DNA from: Lachnoanaerobaculum saburreum DSM 3986
Lineage (GTDB): Bacteria > Bacillota > Clostridia > Lachnospirales > Lachnospiraceae
Direction of reading: 5' to 3'
Assembly: GCF_000185385.1 (NCBI RefSeq)
Contig: NZ_GL622296.1
Span: forward strand, 1,150,435 to 1,201,756
DNA: 51,322 bases
Shown: positions 26,428 to 35,203 of the stretch, piece by piece
How the letters are laid out: every line of letters starts with the position of its first letter
How positions within the stretch are numbered: the first letter of the stretch is position 1
The notes under the pieces: model-generated
Database searches by the model: none
The model's input: the letters and a program-made list of their open reading frames with translations, nothing else
What the model was told of the DNA's origin: nothing
Made by a program: the position numbers and the translations under genes

Positions 26428-28608
26428 ATGAATCTTGAATCAGTTGTCTTGCAAGGGAGATATGAAATCATAGAGAAAATAGGCTCAGGCGGTATGTCAA
26501 ATGTATTCAGAGCCAAGGACTTAAAACTGGGAAGAATGGTTGCCATAAAGGTGCTGAAAGATGAGTTTTGTACAGATTTGGACTTTGTTGACAAGTTCAA
26601 AAAAGAGGCACAGGCGGCGGCAGGGCTTTTAGGTGAAAATATAGTAAATATCTATGATGTAGTAGATGAGGGCAGGTACCATTTTATAGTAATGGAGCTT
26701 GTAGACGGTATAACTTTAAAGGAATATATAAGAATAAAGGGAAAGCTTGATATAACAGAAGGGGTAAGTATAGCTATACAGGTGGCAAGGGCACTTAAGA
26801 CAGCTCATGCACAGCATATAGTTCATAGAGATATAAAACCGCAAAATATACTTATAACGGATGACAGCAAGGTGAAGGTAGCGGATTTCGGTATAGCAAG
26901 GGCTGTATCTGAGCAGACTGTCAATGCAAATGCTATAGGTTCGGTACATTATATTTCTCCGGAACAGGCAAGAGGTGGAAGATGTGATGCCAGAAGTGAT
27001 ATATATTCTTTAGGTATCACAATGTATGAAATGTTTACAGGTAGAGTTCCTTTTACAGGGGAGTCTACTGTAGCGGTGGCGCTTGCACATCTTGAACAGG
27101 CTATGACACCACCGGGGGTATATAACAATAAGATATCCCCAAACCTTGAAAGAATTATACTAAAGTGTACAAAGAAGGATCCGGCCAACAGATATCAAAA
27201 TATTACAGAGCTTCTTGATGACCTTGAAAATGTACTCTTAAATCCTGATAAAGCATATGAGGTAAGCGGCTCTACTAAGGTAATAAAAGCTGAGGATACA
27301 GCAATGTTAAGTCAGGTAGAACCTATTGATGATATGAGCGATGACGAGTATGAAAGAGGCGAGAAAGAAGATGAAGATGAAGATGATGATGACTATGATG
27401 AGGAAGATGAAAAGATGGATAAGATTATGTCCATTGCAGGTGTAGTCATAGCGGTAATAATAGTAGTACTTTTGGTTTTCTTTGTAGGCAGATTTACAGG
27501 AGTCTTTGGCGGAGGTAAAACTGATAATTCACAGAGCAAAATGGACTCTACACAGACGACTATGCCTGATGTAGTTGGACTGTCTGAGAAGATGGCGGAT
27601 AAGAAACTATCAGACAATAACCTTCAGATGCAGGTAAAGTCAAGTGAGTACTCGGATACTGTGGAAAAGGGCAATGTAATATCACAGGAACCTAAGTCCG
27701 GTGAGGTGGTCTCAAAGTATTCCAAGGTGAGTGTGGTAATAAGTCTGGGTTCAGATGCCTTTGATATATCAAAACTGAATCTGGTAGGAAAGACTAAGGA
27801 AAGTGCAGAAAGTTTGTTGAAGGAAAACGGATTTTCAGTGGATACCAAGGAGGAAGTTTCAGATACCGCTGCAAAGGGTACAGTCATATCATACTCTCCT
27901 ACAAAGCCGAAAAATGGTGAAAGAGTGACTTTGACTGTCAGCAGCGGTAAAAAGATAACCAAGGTGGTAGTACCGAATATTACAGGTATGAGTGAATCTG
28001 AGGCAAAGGCATTGCTTGAGACAAACGGTTTAGTACTTGGTAAAAAGGCGGAACAGCACAGTGCAACTGTGGCAAAGGGGATTATAACAGGTCAGTCGCT
28101 GGCAGCAGGTTCAAGTGTAGACAGTGGAAGCAGTGTAGACTTTGCAGTAAGCAGCGGCACGGCACCCGAGACAACTCAGGCAAGCAGTGAACAGCAGCAG
28201 CAAAGTGCAAGTGAACAACAGCAGGCAACACAACAACAGACACAGCAGCAGGCAACACAACAACAAACACAGCCTACTAAGGCAACAGTGGCACCGGCGA
28301 CTGCCGCATCAAATTACAGATATGTAGGTTCAATTGATACAAACTATTCATTGCAGGATGTTATAGGACCAAGCTCAGGACTTACAAGTGTAAAGGTCAT
28401 GATTCGACTTAAGCAGACTGTTAACGGAAGTGATGTATATTCCACATTGATGGATGCAAGGACGGTAACAGGTGACACAATACTTCCTGTAAGATTTAGA
28501 ACTATTGTAGGTGCTAACGGAGTGGATCAGGGACAGGTTGAGATTGTAAATGTAGACAGTGGAGATGTATTGAAATCATATACGGTGGAGTTCTTTAGAG
28601 TTGAGTAA
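26428..28608 (+). CDS. prkC: Membrane Ser/Thr protein kinase with PASTA domains (PrkC/Stk1)
   Basis: The 726-residue kinase senses peptidoglycan fragments or lipid II and phosphorylates cell-wall and division proteins. Residues 1-270 are a Hanks-type kinase with K41, HRDIKPQN (D135), DFG (153-155) and GSVHYISPEQA. A very acidic stretch follows, then one transmembrane helix near 333-358. Three PASTA repeats span about 377-578. Then comes a Gln-rich stalk (about 580-625) containing a tandem repeat, and a C-terminal beta-rich domain of about 95 residues I cannot name. The stalk plus extra domain extend the usual layout. ATG 26428 follows GAGG by seven bases and is preferred to 26413. Confidence 0.93.
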   Translation: MNLESVVLQGRYEIIEKIGSGGMSNVFRAKDLKLGRMVAIKVLKDEFCTDLDFVDKFKKEAQAAAGLLGENIVNIYDVVDEGRYHFIVMELVDGITLKEYIRIKGKLDITEGVSIAIQVARALKTAHAQHIVHRDIKPQNILITDDSKVKVADFGIARAVSEQTVNANAIGSVHYISPEQARGGRCDARSDIYSLGITMYEMFTGRVPFTGESTVAVALAHLEQAMTPPGVYNNKISPNLERIILKCTKKDPANRYQNITELLDDLENVLLNPDKAYEVSGSTKVIKAEDTAMLSQVEPIDDMSDDEYERGEKEDEDEDDDDYDEEDEKMDKIMSIAGVVIAVIIVVLLVFFVGRFTGVFGGGKTDNSQSKMDSTQTTMPDVVGLSEKMADKKLSDNNLQMQVKSSEYSDTVEKGNVISQEPKSGEVVSKYSKVSVVISLGSDAFDISKLNLVGKTKESAESLLKENGFSVDTKEEVSDTAAKGTVISYSPTKPKNGERVTLTVSSGKKITKVVVPNITGMSESEAKALLETNGLVLGKKAEQHSATVAKGIITGQSLAAGSSVDSGSSVDFAVSSGTAPETTQASSEQQQQSASEQQQATQQQTQQQATQQQTQPTKATVAPATAASNYRYVGSIDTNYSLQDVIGPSSGLTSVKVMIRLKQTVNGSDVYSTLMDARTVTGDTILPVRFRTIVGANGVDQGQVEIVNVDSGDVLKSYTVEFFRVE
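28219..28272 (+). repeat. Tandem 27-bp repeat in the kinase stalk
   Basis: Two adjacent 27-bp copies differ at one base (28239 G, 28266 A). In frame each encodes QQATQQQTQ, so copy-number change would lengthen or shorten the extracellular Gln-rich stalk by nine residues. Confidence 0.85.
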
Positions 28609-29518
28609 TTTTGATGAAGGCAAAGTTTATTTTGCAAAAATAATAAAGGGAATTGCAGGTTTCTATTACTGTATCATCTTTGATGAGTGTGAAAGAAAAG
28701 GGCAGATTTTTGCCTGTAAGGCAAAGGGTATTTTTAGAAATATAGGTGTGAAGCCGCTGGTTGGTGACAATGTTGATTTTGAGATTACAGATACTAAGGA
28801 TTTTGAAGGAAATATTGTAAAGATTCATACAAGAAAAAATGCCCTGATTAGGCCGGCAGTGGCAAATATTGACAAGGTAGTGCTTGTTTTGGCGGTGGAA
28901 TCTCCATCGCCTGCATTCTATTATTTGGATAAGTATTTAATAAATATGTCAAATGCAGGTATAAAGGTTGAGATATGCTGGAATAAGACCGACTTAAATA
29001 TGGATAAAGCTTTGGAGTATGCAAAAATATATAGTGATGCAGGTTTTAAAAATATTATAGCTTCAACTGTGGAAGACGGTGGACTTAAAACTTTAAAAGA
29101 AGCATTAAAGGGAGAGGTGAATGTGCTTGCCGGTGCTTCAGGTGTTGGAAAGTCATCCATTACAAATATTTTGGCACCTGAGGCAAATATGGATACCAAT
29201 ACGGTAAGCAAAAAGATAGAAAGAGGCAGGCATACCACCAGACATTCCGAACTCTTTATGATTGATAATGATACATTTGTGTTTGACACTCCGGGATTTA
29301 CAAGCGTGGAATCTCCTACATTTGATAAGGAGGAGCTAAGGTTTCATTTTAATGAGTTTACAAAATATGAGGGTAAATGCAGATTTGCGGGCTGTATGCA
29401 TATAAATGAACCTGACTGTGCGGTAAAAGAAGCTCTGGAAAAAGAATATATAAGCGAATCCAGATATCAGAGCTATAAAAAAATGTATGAGGAAATGTCT
29501 GAAAGGAGAAAATATTGA
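28601..29518 (+). CDS. rsgA: Small ribosomal subunit biogenesis GTPase RsgA
   Basis: RsgA is a circularly permuted GTPase that assists late 30S subunit maturation. The 305-residue protein has an N-terminal OB fold, then the G motifs in permuted order: WNKTDL (G4), GASGVGKSS near 178 (G1) and DTPGF (G3), and a C-terminal zinc knuckle CRFAGCMHINEPDC. TTG at 28601 is the only suitable start, overlapping the kinase stop by eight bases, with a weak ribosome site. Its end overlaps the rpe start. Confidence 0.94.
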   Translation: MSNFDEGKVYFAKIIKGIAGFYYCIIFDECERKGQIFACKAKGIFRNIGVKPLVGDNVDFEITDTKDFEGNIVKIHTRKNALIRPAVANIDKVVLVLAVESPSPAFYYLDKYLINMSNAGIKVEICWNKTDLNMDKALEYAKIYSDAGFKNIIASTVEDGGLKTLKEALKGEVNVLAGASGVGKSSITNILAPEANMDTNTVSKKIERGRHTTRHSELFMIDNDTFVFDTPGFTSVESPTFDKEELRFHFNEFTKYEGKCRFAGCMHINEPDCAVKEALEKEYISESRYQSYKKMYEEMSERRKY

Positions 29519-30174
29519 AAAAGAATATTGCACCGTCATTACTTGCAGCAAACTTTTTTGATTTATCATCACAAATGAAGCTTTTAAAAGAGGGGAATAT
29601 AGAAATATTGCATCTGGATGTAATGGATGGAATGTTTGTACCCAGTATTTCATTCGGAATGCCGGTGATAAGTTCATTAAGAAAGTCGGTGGATTTTTTC
29701 TTTGATGTACATATGATGGTGGAAAATCCCGAGAGATATATTGAAGATTTTTATAAAAGCGGTGCTAACGGTATAACAATACATTTTGAGGCATGCAAGC
29801 ATATAGACAGATGTATTTCGCTGATAAAATCTTTTGGACTTAGAAGCGGTATTGCAATAAATCCCGCCACGCCGGTTTCTTTTTTACATAATATCATTAC
29901 TGAGGTGGATATGGTGCTTATAATGAGTGTGAATCCGGGTTTTGGAGGTCAAAAGTTTATCCCGTACAGTTTGGACAAAGTAAGAGAATTGCATAAGATT
30001 AAGACGGAAAAAAATAAGAATCTTATAATTCAAGTGGACGGAGGTATTGGAACAGAAAATATTAAGGCACTTTCAGATGCCGGTGTAGATGAGTTTGTTG
30101 CAGGGTCTTCCATATTTAAAGGAGATATTCTAAGTAATATAACAGATTTAAGAGATGCACTGGGAAGGGATTGA
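29515..30174 (+). CDS. rpe: Ribulose-phosphate 3-epimerase
   Basis: Rpe interconverts ribulose 5-phosphate and xylulose 5-phosphate in the pentose phosphate pathway. The 219-residue TIM barrel shows HLDVMDGMFVPSISFG with the metal-binding His/Asp, DVHMMV, MSVNPGFGGQKFI and VDGGI. TTG 29515 is supported by GGAG six bases upstream and overlaps the rsgA stop by four bases. It sits between rsgA and thiN, an arrangement common in Firmicutes. Confidence 0.95.
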   Translation: MKKNIAPSLLAANFFDLSSQMKLLKEGNIEILHLDVMDGMFVPSISFGMPVISSLRKSVDFFFDVHMMVENPERYIEDFYKSGANGITIHFEACKHIDRCISLIKSFGLRSGIAINPATPVSFLHNIITEVDMVLIMSVNPGFGGQKFIPYSLDKVRELHKIKTEKNKNLIIQVDGGIGTENIKALSDAGVDEFVAGSSIFKGDILSNITDLRDALGRD

Positions 30175-30179
30175 AGTTA

Positions 30180-30830
30180 ATGAATGCAATAATTATTACA
30201 GGCGGTGATATTGATTTATCACTGCTTGAATCATATATAAGTCAAAATAGATATGCCACTGTTATAAGTGTGGATGCAGCTGTTAAAAAGCTTGAAGAGA
30301 TAAATAAAATGCCGAATGTAATGGTAGGAGACTTTGATACTTTAACAGATGAAAGTAGACTTGAGCATTATGCCGGCTTAGGAGTTGAGATAGTAAGGCA
30401 TAATCCTGTTAAAGATTTCTCAGACAGTGAGCTTGCAATAGATTGGGCATACAAAAGAAATATAAGTGAAATTGTGGTTTTTGGAGCTTTGGGAAGGAGA
30501 TTTGATCACACCTTTGCCAATATTTTGCTCCTACAAAAGTACAAAAAGCTTGGTGTGGATATTACTATAATTGATAGATTTAACAGGATATATGTAAAAT
30601 CCAACCCTTTTATTTTGGAAAAGCGGTCTGTATGGGGCAAGTATATAAGCTTTTTTGCAATAAGAGAAAAGGTTCTTATAGAATCACTTACCGGAGTGGC
30701 GTATCCTGTAGAAAATAAATATCTTGACAATATAGAAAGCCCAAGTCTGTTTATAAGTAATGAGATAGTAGAGGATTATATGAGTGTGATATTTAACGGG
30801 GAGATATTGGTGGTGGAAAGTAGAGATTGA
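30180..30830 (+). CDS. thiN: Thiamine pyrophosphokinase
   Basis: ThiN transfers pyrophosphate from ATP to thiamine, making the cofactor TPP. The 216-residue protein has the signature VGDFDTL, SDSELAIDWA and VFGALGRRFDH of the family. ATG 30180 is chosen over TTG 30171 because AAGGGA (30165-30170) is at usable spacing from it and too close to the TTG. No thiamine synthesis genes lie nearby, so it may serve salvaged thiamine. Confidence 0.9.
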   Translation: MNAIIITGGDIDLSLLESYISQNRYATVISVDAAVKKLEEINKMPNVMVGDFDTLTDESRLEHYAGLGVEIVRHNPVKDFSDSELAIDWAYKRNISEIVVFGALGRRFDHTFANILLLQKYKKLGVDITIIDRFNRIYVKSNPFILEKRSVWGKYISFFAIREKVLIESLTGVAYPVENKYLDNIESPSLFISNEIVEDYMSVIFNGEILVVESRD

Positions 30831-30849
30831 TTGACATAAGGAAAATATT

Positions 30850-31686
30850 ATGTTTACAGAGATGATAAAGTGTGAATTTAAACAATTACAAAAACCGCTG
30901 AAACTTGTATCGGTGACAATAGCTATGATGACAGTAACAGTTTTTTTGATTGTAAGATTAATATTCTTAATCTCCGGTATAAAGAGTACATCAGCAATAA
31001 TATTGTGGTATATAATTAGCGGTATTGTTAATTTATTTTGTGAGTTTATATACCCTGTTTTTACATTACTTATGTATATATATGGGGGAGATGTATTTTA
31101 TAGAAGTATGTATTCTACAGATACATCTTCTGCAAATAAACTGATTTTAAGTAAATTTATACCTATGGCAATATTTCAAGTAGCGGTTAGAGTTGAAATG
31201 TTTGTAGCTGCAGCACTGATAATGGGTGAATTTGATTCAATAAGGTACGGGTATGGATATGGAATATCTTTCAGTGATATAGTAAATTATTCGGAGTTTT
31301 ATTTTACAGAAATTCATAATGGTGAAGCAGTAACGGAGTTACTTGCATTTGAAGTTATTATAGCTAAAATAGTCGGTATTTTTGCGACTACACTGCTTCT
31401 GTGGTTGTGTGTCTCTATAGGGAAATCTTTTAAAAAAGCAGGTATTGCAATTACGATGATACTTTTTATAGTTATTTGTATTTTGCTGTTGGCTGAGAGT
31501 TTTACAGGACATTTGGTAAGACAGGTAATTGTAGGCGGTATAAAAGATCGAGAAGGTATCCAATGGAGTGAACTGGACTGCCATATCTATGCAACGGCAT
31601 CAATATTAAAAAATGCAGTATTGACAGTAACTTATTATTTATTAAGCTGTCGTATTGTCGGAGCAGTACTGAAACGTAAAAGTTAA
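30850..31686 (+). CDS. ABC-2-like membrane protein, paralogue of the permease at 33480
   Basis: The 278-residue protein has six or so hydrophobic helices and begins MFTEMIKCEFKQLQKPLKLV, a start typical of ABC-2 type permeases. It shares with the permease at 33480 the opening MIKxExKQ pattern, an FY(R/K)SMYS segment after the second helix pair, and a KLILSKFIP / ELILGKTIP segment. It has no ATPase of its own next to it; the nearest is at 32789. An AAGGA precedes the ATG. It follows thiN by 19 bases and ends with a terminator, so it may be the last gene of the large series. Substrate unknown. Confidence 0.7.
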   Translation: MFTEMIKCEFKQLQKPLKLVSVTIAMMTVTVFLIVRLIFLISGIKSTSAIILWYIISGIVNLFCEFIYPVFTLLMYIYGGDVFYRSMYSTDTSSANKLILSKFIPMAIFQVAVRVEMFVAAALIMGEFDSIRYGYGYGISFSDIVNYSEFYFTEIHNGEAVTELLAFEVIIAKIVGIFATTLLLWLCVSIGKSFKKAGIAITMILFIVICILLLAESFTGHLVRQVIVGGIKDREGIQWSELDCHIYATASILKNAVLTVTYYLLSCRIVGAVLKRKS

Positions 31687-31703
31687 CTTTTATAGTTTTA
31701 AAT

Positions 31704-31745
31704 AAAGAGCAGATTATACAAGGTATCAGTCTGCTTTTTATTTTA
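31704..31745 (+). terminator. Intrinsic terminator after the first permease
   Basis: A stem centred on AGCAGA/TCTGCT (31708-31713 with 31730-31735), extended outward by A-T and G.U pairs, is followed by a T-rich run. It closes the plus-strand series that began at ftsK. Confidence 0.7.
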
Positions 31746-31761
31746 ATTAATATAAAATTTA

Positions 31762-31790
31762 TTGTTTTTTCAGATTAAAAATTGTATTAT
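31762..31790 (+). promoter_or_regulatory. Promoter of the Rpn nuclease gene
   Basis: TTGTTT (31762-31767), 17 bases, then TATTAT (31785-31790). The leader to the ATG at 31869 would be about 70 bases. Confidence 0.5.
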
Positions 31791-31868
31791 ATTTGTAGGT
31801 GGTATTTATATTTCTTAAGTTGTCTGTGTAATATTTTATTCTATATGTTGTTAATTAGGGGGAAATCT

Positions 31869-32744
31869 ATGGAATTAAAGTCAAAGCAAAGGTTTATAGA
31901 GGCTATAGGGACATTGAATCCTATAGAAGATGCTATTTTTAGAAAAATGGCGGAGAGTAGAGAGTTTTGTGAAGAAATTTTGAGAGTGTTTTTGCAGGAA
32001 CCTAAACTGAGAGTGGTAAGCAACCATTCACAACACTCTGTAACAAGTATAGAAGGCAGATCCGTTATACTGGATGCATATTGTGAATTGGAAGACGGAA
32101 GAAGAGTAAATGTAGAAGTTCAAAATGCCGACAATACAGATCATCAAAGAAGAGTCAGGTACTATAGCAGTGTATTAACTACAAGTTTGATGAAAAAGGG
32201 AGAAGGTTTTGATAAAGTTCCTAATATTTGTATAGTTTATGTCTGTAACTTTGATATATTTGGGCTTAATAAAAGTCTATATATAATAAAAAGGGTTATT
32301 GATAAAACCGGTGTTGAATTAGATAACGGATTACAGGAAATTTATATCAGCTCTGTAAATGACGGAAGCCTTATAGCGGAACTGATGAAAGTTTTCACAG
32401 AAAGTGATGTATATAATGAGAAATTTCCTATAACATCAGAGATGAAACTTCGATTTAACAAAGGAAAGAAAGGAGAAAAAATGACAGAGGCATTAAAGGG
32501 AGTATATGAAGCATTGCGAGAAGAGGTTGATAGAGAATCTATGAAAGCAGCAATGAGAGAAGGAATGGAAAGAGGTATAGCAGAGGGAAGAGCCAAGGGC
32601 ATAGAAGAAGGGAGAGCGGAAGGAAGAGCGGAAGGTATATTAAGCAGTCTGGTCTCATTAACTAAAGACGGTCTGATAAGTATAAATGAAGCGGCAAAGA
32701 GAGCAAATATGAGTGAAGAAGATTTTGAAAAATATTTGAATTGA
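31869..32744 (+). CDS. Rpn-family PD-(D/E)XK nuclease (recombination-promoting / transposase-like)
   Basis: The protein of 291 residues belongs to the Rpn/YhgA-like PD-(D/E)XK group, often annotated as a transposase. The nuclease core shows D69 in LDAYCEL and E83-V84-Q85 in VNVEVQN. Near the C terminus is the low-complexity helix EGRAKGIEEGRAEGRAEG, typical of the family. In E. coli, Rpn proteins are DNA endonucleases that promote RecA-independent recombination; here function is inferred. ATG 31869 is chosen over 31782 because AGGGGGA lies six bases before it. It has its own promoter and sits between two related transporter genes, which suggests insertion. Confidence 0.85.
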   Translation: MELKSKQRFIEAIGTLNPIEDAIFRKMAESREFCEEILRVFLQEPKLRVVSNHSQHSVTSIEGRSVILDAYCELEDGRRVNVEVQNADNTDHQRRVRYYSSVLTTSLMKKGEGFDKVPNICIVYVCNFDIFGLNKSLYIIKRVIDKTGVELDNGLQEIYISSVNDGSLIAELMKVFTESDVYNEKFPITSEMKLRFNKGKKGEKMTEALKGVYEALREEVDRESMKAAMREGMERGIAEGRAKGIEEGRAEGRAEGILSSLVSLTKDGLISINEAAKRANMSEEDFEKYLN

Positions 32745-32752
32745 AATATAAT
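32725..32752 (+). promoter_or_regulatory. Promoter of the ABC transporter genes
   Basis: TTGAAA (32725-32730), 16 bases, then TATAAT (32747-32752). It overlaps the last codons of the Rpn gene and would start a transcript just before the ATPase gene. Confidence 0.55.
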
Positions 32753-32788
32753 GTGGGGATAGTATAAATGTGAAAGAGGAAAATCGGC

Positions 32789-33490
32789 ATGCTTGAACTA
32801 TTGAATTTAAAAGATATTAATAAAAAATATGGGATAAAACCGGCACTGAAAAATATCAATCTTAATATAGAAAGTGGAAAGATAATAGGATTACTGGGAC
32901 CAAACGGAAGCGGAAAGACTACAATTACAAAAATTATTGCGGGACTGCTAAAGCCAAGTAGCGGCATAATAACAATAGACGGTCATAAACCCGGTGAAAT
33001 AACAAAGTCATATGTTGCCTATCTGCCCGATAAAGACTTTCTGGATATTAATATGAGTATTGATGATACTATAAAAATATTTGCCGATTTTTATGCTGAT
33101 TTTGATATAAGTGTAGCATATAGATTACTTGAAGATTTGCAATTACAATATAAGTCTAAGATAAAGACTCTTTCAAAAGGGAATAGGAAGAAGATTATGC
33201 TTATGCTTGTTATGAGCAGGAGAGCAAAGTTATATGTTTTAGATGAGCCGATAGCGGGAGTTGACCCAGTAGCCGGAAATTATATTTTAAATACTATTAT
33301 CAGTAACTACAATAAAACATCCACAGTACTTATATCGACACATCTTATTGCAGATATTGAAAACATACTGGATGATGCAATCTTTATAAAAGATGGAGAA
33401 ATCATAATGTGTGAATCTGTAGCCACTATAAGAAATGAAAAGGGATGTTCAGTAGATGAGTACTTTAGAGAGGTGTATAATGACAGGTAA
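32789..33490 (+). CDS. ABC transporter ATP-binding protein
   Basis: The 233-residue ATPase has Walker A LLGPNGSGKTT (from residue 36), Walker B LYVLDEP and the switch histidine in ISTHL. The signature motif is divergent, LSKGNRKK instead of LSGGQ, as often in ABC-2 exporters of the YtrB/BcrA type. AGAGGA (32775-32780) supports the start. The gene overlaps the permease at 33480 by 11 bases, so these two form one transporter. The export substrate is unknown. Confidence 0.92.
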   Translation: MLELLNLKDINKKYGIKPALKNINLNIESGKIIGLLGPNGSGKTTITKIIAGLLKPSSGIITIDGHKPGEITKSYVAYLPDKDFLDINMSIDDTIKIFADFYADFDISVAYRLLEDLQLQYKSKIKTLSKGNRKKIMLMLVMSRRAKLYVLDEPIAGVDPVAGNYILNTIISNYNKTSTVLISTHLIADIENILDDAIFIKDGEIIMCESVATIRNEKGCSVDEYFREVYNDR

Positions 33491-34313
33491 AATGATAAAG
33501 TACGAACTTAAGCAAATGAGACCTGTTTTGCTTATTTCTTTCATAGCATTATTTTTTGTTACGATTGTAGGGTTTATGGTTGGAGTATTGCCTATTTTGA
33601 TTTTTGGCGGTAAAAATATAGGAACAGGGATATGGTCAACAGTTATGACAGGTATTTCATTCTTAGCCTATGCTTTTATATTACTTGTTATAGCAATAGG
33701 AATGGATATATTTATAGGATTCAGATTCTATAAAAGTATGTATTCATCTAAAGGATATTTTACACATACATTGCCGCTAAAGACAAATGAGCTTATTCTC
33801 GGCAAGACAATACCTGCAATATTGGTGCAGATATTGGTTGATTTAATGGTTATAATATCGGCAGTAATTATATTTTTAGGATATTATGTGGCGAAAGAAG
33901 GTTTGGAAAATGCAATATACAATATTACAAGTTTAATACAAATATTTGCAGGCAGGTACTTTTATACAGGCTTTGGAATTATATTGGCAGCAATTATACT
34001 TGGAATATTTGCAGTTATAAAAACAGTATCAGTAACTTTTATACTGCTTTTATGTGCATCTTTAGGTCAGCTCTTCAATTCGTATAGGATACTTATGGTG
34101 GTGGTATCTTTTATAGCAATAAACAGAATAATTGCAGCTGTTGAGTGGTTTATAAATGCAGTAGTTATGGAAGGAGTTAAAGCAGACTTCTACAGAAGAG
34201 GAACAGGTACAATGATTAATCTTATTTTTGTTGCAATTATAAATATAATATTGCTTATTGTATCGTATATGCTTAATTACTACATTATAAGTGAAAAATT
34301 GAATTTAGAATAA
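33480..34313 (+). CDS. ABC-2 type permease
   Basis: The 277-residue protein has six hydrophobic helices and the start MTGKMIKYELKQMRPVLLIS typical of ABC-2 permeases partnered with YtrB-like ATPases. GAGAGG six bases before ATG 33480 decides the start; the longer frame from 33456 lies inside the ATPase gene. It is the clear partner of the upstream ATPase and a paralogue of the permease at 30850. Confidence 0.8.
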   Translation: MTGKMIKYELKQMRPVLLISFIALFFVTIVGFMVGVLPILIFGGKNIGTGIWSTVMTGISFLAYAFILLVIAIGMDIFIGFRFYKSMYSSKGYFTHTLPLKTNELILGKTIPAILVQILVDLMVIISAVIIFLGYYVAKEGLENAIYNITSLIQIFAGRYFYTGFGIILAAIILGIFAVIKTVSVTFILLLCASLGQLFNSYRILMVVVSFIAINRIIAAVEWFINAVVMEGVKADFYRRGTGTMINLIFVAIINIILLIVSYMLNYYIISEKLNLE

Positions 34314-34360
34314 TAAATAAAATTTTACTGATAAAATAAAAAATATATTGAAACTTTATA

Positions 34361-34414
34361 AGTGGTATGATTTAAAATATCTAAATTGGATATTCTAGTC
34401 ATACCACTATTTTT
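34361..34414 (+). terminator. Two-tier hairpin terminator before the ECF transporter gene
   Basis: A perfect 10-bp outer stem AGTGGTATGA/TCATACCACT (34361-34370 with 34399-34408) encloses an inner stem AATATC/GATATT (34376-34381 with 34389-34394), followed by ATTTTTAT. It ends the ABC operon and lies 40 bases before the next start, so it may also act as an attenuator for the ECF gene. Confidence 0.65.
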
Positions 34415-34452
34415 ATATAATGATACCAGTTTCAGACATGGAGGAAAGAGTC

Positions 34453-35049
34453 ATGGAAAGAATGAAAGAAAGTACAGTATTTAAATTGGTTGTGACAGCA
34501 CTTATGGCGGCATTATGTTATGTAAGTTTTACATATTTGAAGATTCCCATTCCTACAATATCAGGTGATATGACGGCACTTCATATAGGTAATGCATTCT
34601 GTGTTATAGCGGCATTGTTGCTTGGAGGTGTTTATGGTGGAGTTGCGGGAAGCCTTGGAATGACAATAGCTGATATTTTGGATCCGGTATATATTACATC
34701 CGCACCGAAGACGTTTATATTGAAGCTTTGTATAGGACTTATTTCAGGTTTTGTTGCACACAAGATTGCACATATCACAGAAAGCCATGATACAAAGTAT
34801 ATTATAAAGTGGTCTGCAATATCTTCAATATGTGGTCTTGGATTTAATGTTATCTTTGATCCTATAGTCGGGTATCTTTATAAGACATATATACTTGGAG
34901 TTCAGGCAGATGCAGCTAAGATAATGGCCACATGGGCGGCAGGAACTACTCTTATAAATGCAATAATAAGTACAGTACTTATTGTGATACTGTATACGGC
35001 ACTGAGACCTGTGCTTGTAAAGTCGGGATTATTCCTGAAAATAAAATAG
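34453..35049 (+). CDS. ECF transporter S component, vitamin-type substrate
   Basis: The 198-residue integral membrane protein has about six helices and the ECF substrate-binding layout, with an early TALMAALCYVSF helix, HIGNAFCVIAALLLGGVYGG and a SAPKTFILK loop. S components bind a vitamin and use a shared energising module (EcfA/A'/T) encoded elsewhere. I cannot assign the vitamin. ATG 34453 is chosen because GGAGG (34440-34444) lies eight bases before it; an in-frame start at 34420 would fall next to the terminator T-run. Confidence 0.8.
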   Translation: MERMKESTVFKLVVTALMAALCYVSFTYLKIPIPTISGDMTALHIGNAFCVIAALLLGGVYGGVAGSLGMTIADILDPVYITSAPKTFILKLCIGLISGFVAHKIAHITESHDTKYIIKWSAISSICGLGFNVIFDPIVGYLYKTYILGVQADAAKIMATWAAGTTLINAIISTVLIVILYTALRPVLVKSGLFLKIK

Positions 35050-35062
35050 CATACTCCATTTT

Positions 35063-35107
35063 AAAGATATTTTTATTCGCTATGTAGCGGATGGAAATAT
35101 CTTTTTT
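35063..35107 (+). terminator. Intrinsic terminator of the ECF gene
   Basis: A long hairpin pairs AAAGATATTT with AAATATCTTT (35063-35072 with 35095-35104) and an inner ATTCGCTA with TAGCGGAT around a 2-base loop. A T-run ends it. From here to 35309 the gap holds only the purC promoter and leader. Confidence 0.85.
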
Positions 35108-35203
35108 AGTTAATCAACAGTAAGGTATTTTAATGACAAAATTGATTATAATTGTATTAAAACTTGATTTTATGGAGCAGAAAAGAGTATTTTTCCTAAT
35201 ATA

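Noticed and set aside
28190-28290. CRISPR-like or intergenic repeat array
   Set aside because: The repeats are in frame within the kinase gene and encode a Gln-rich stalk with no spacers.
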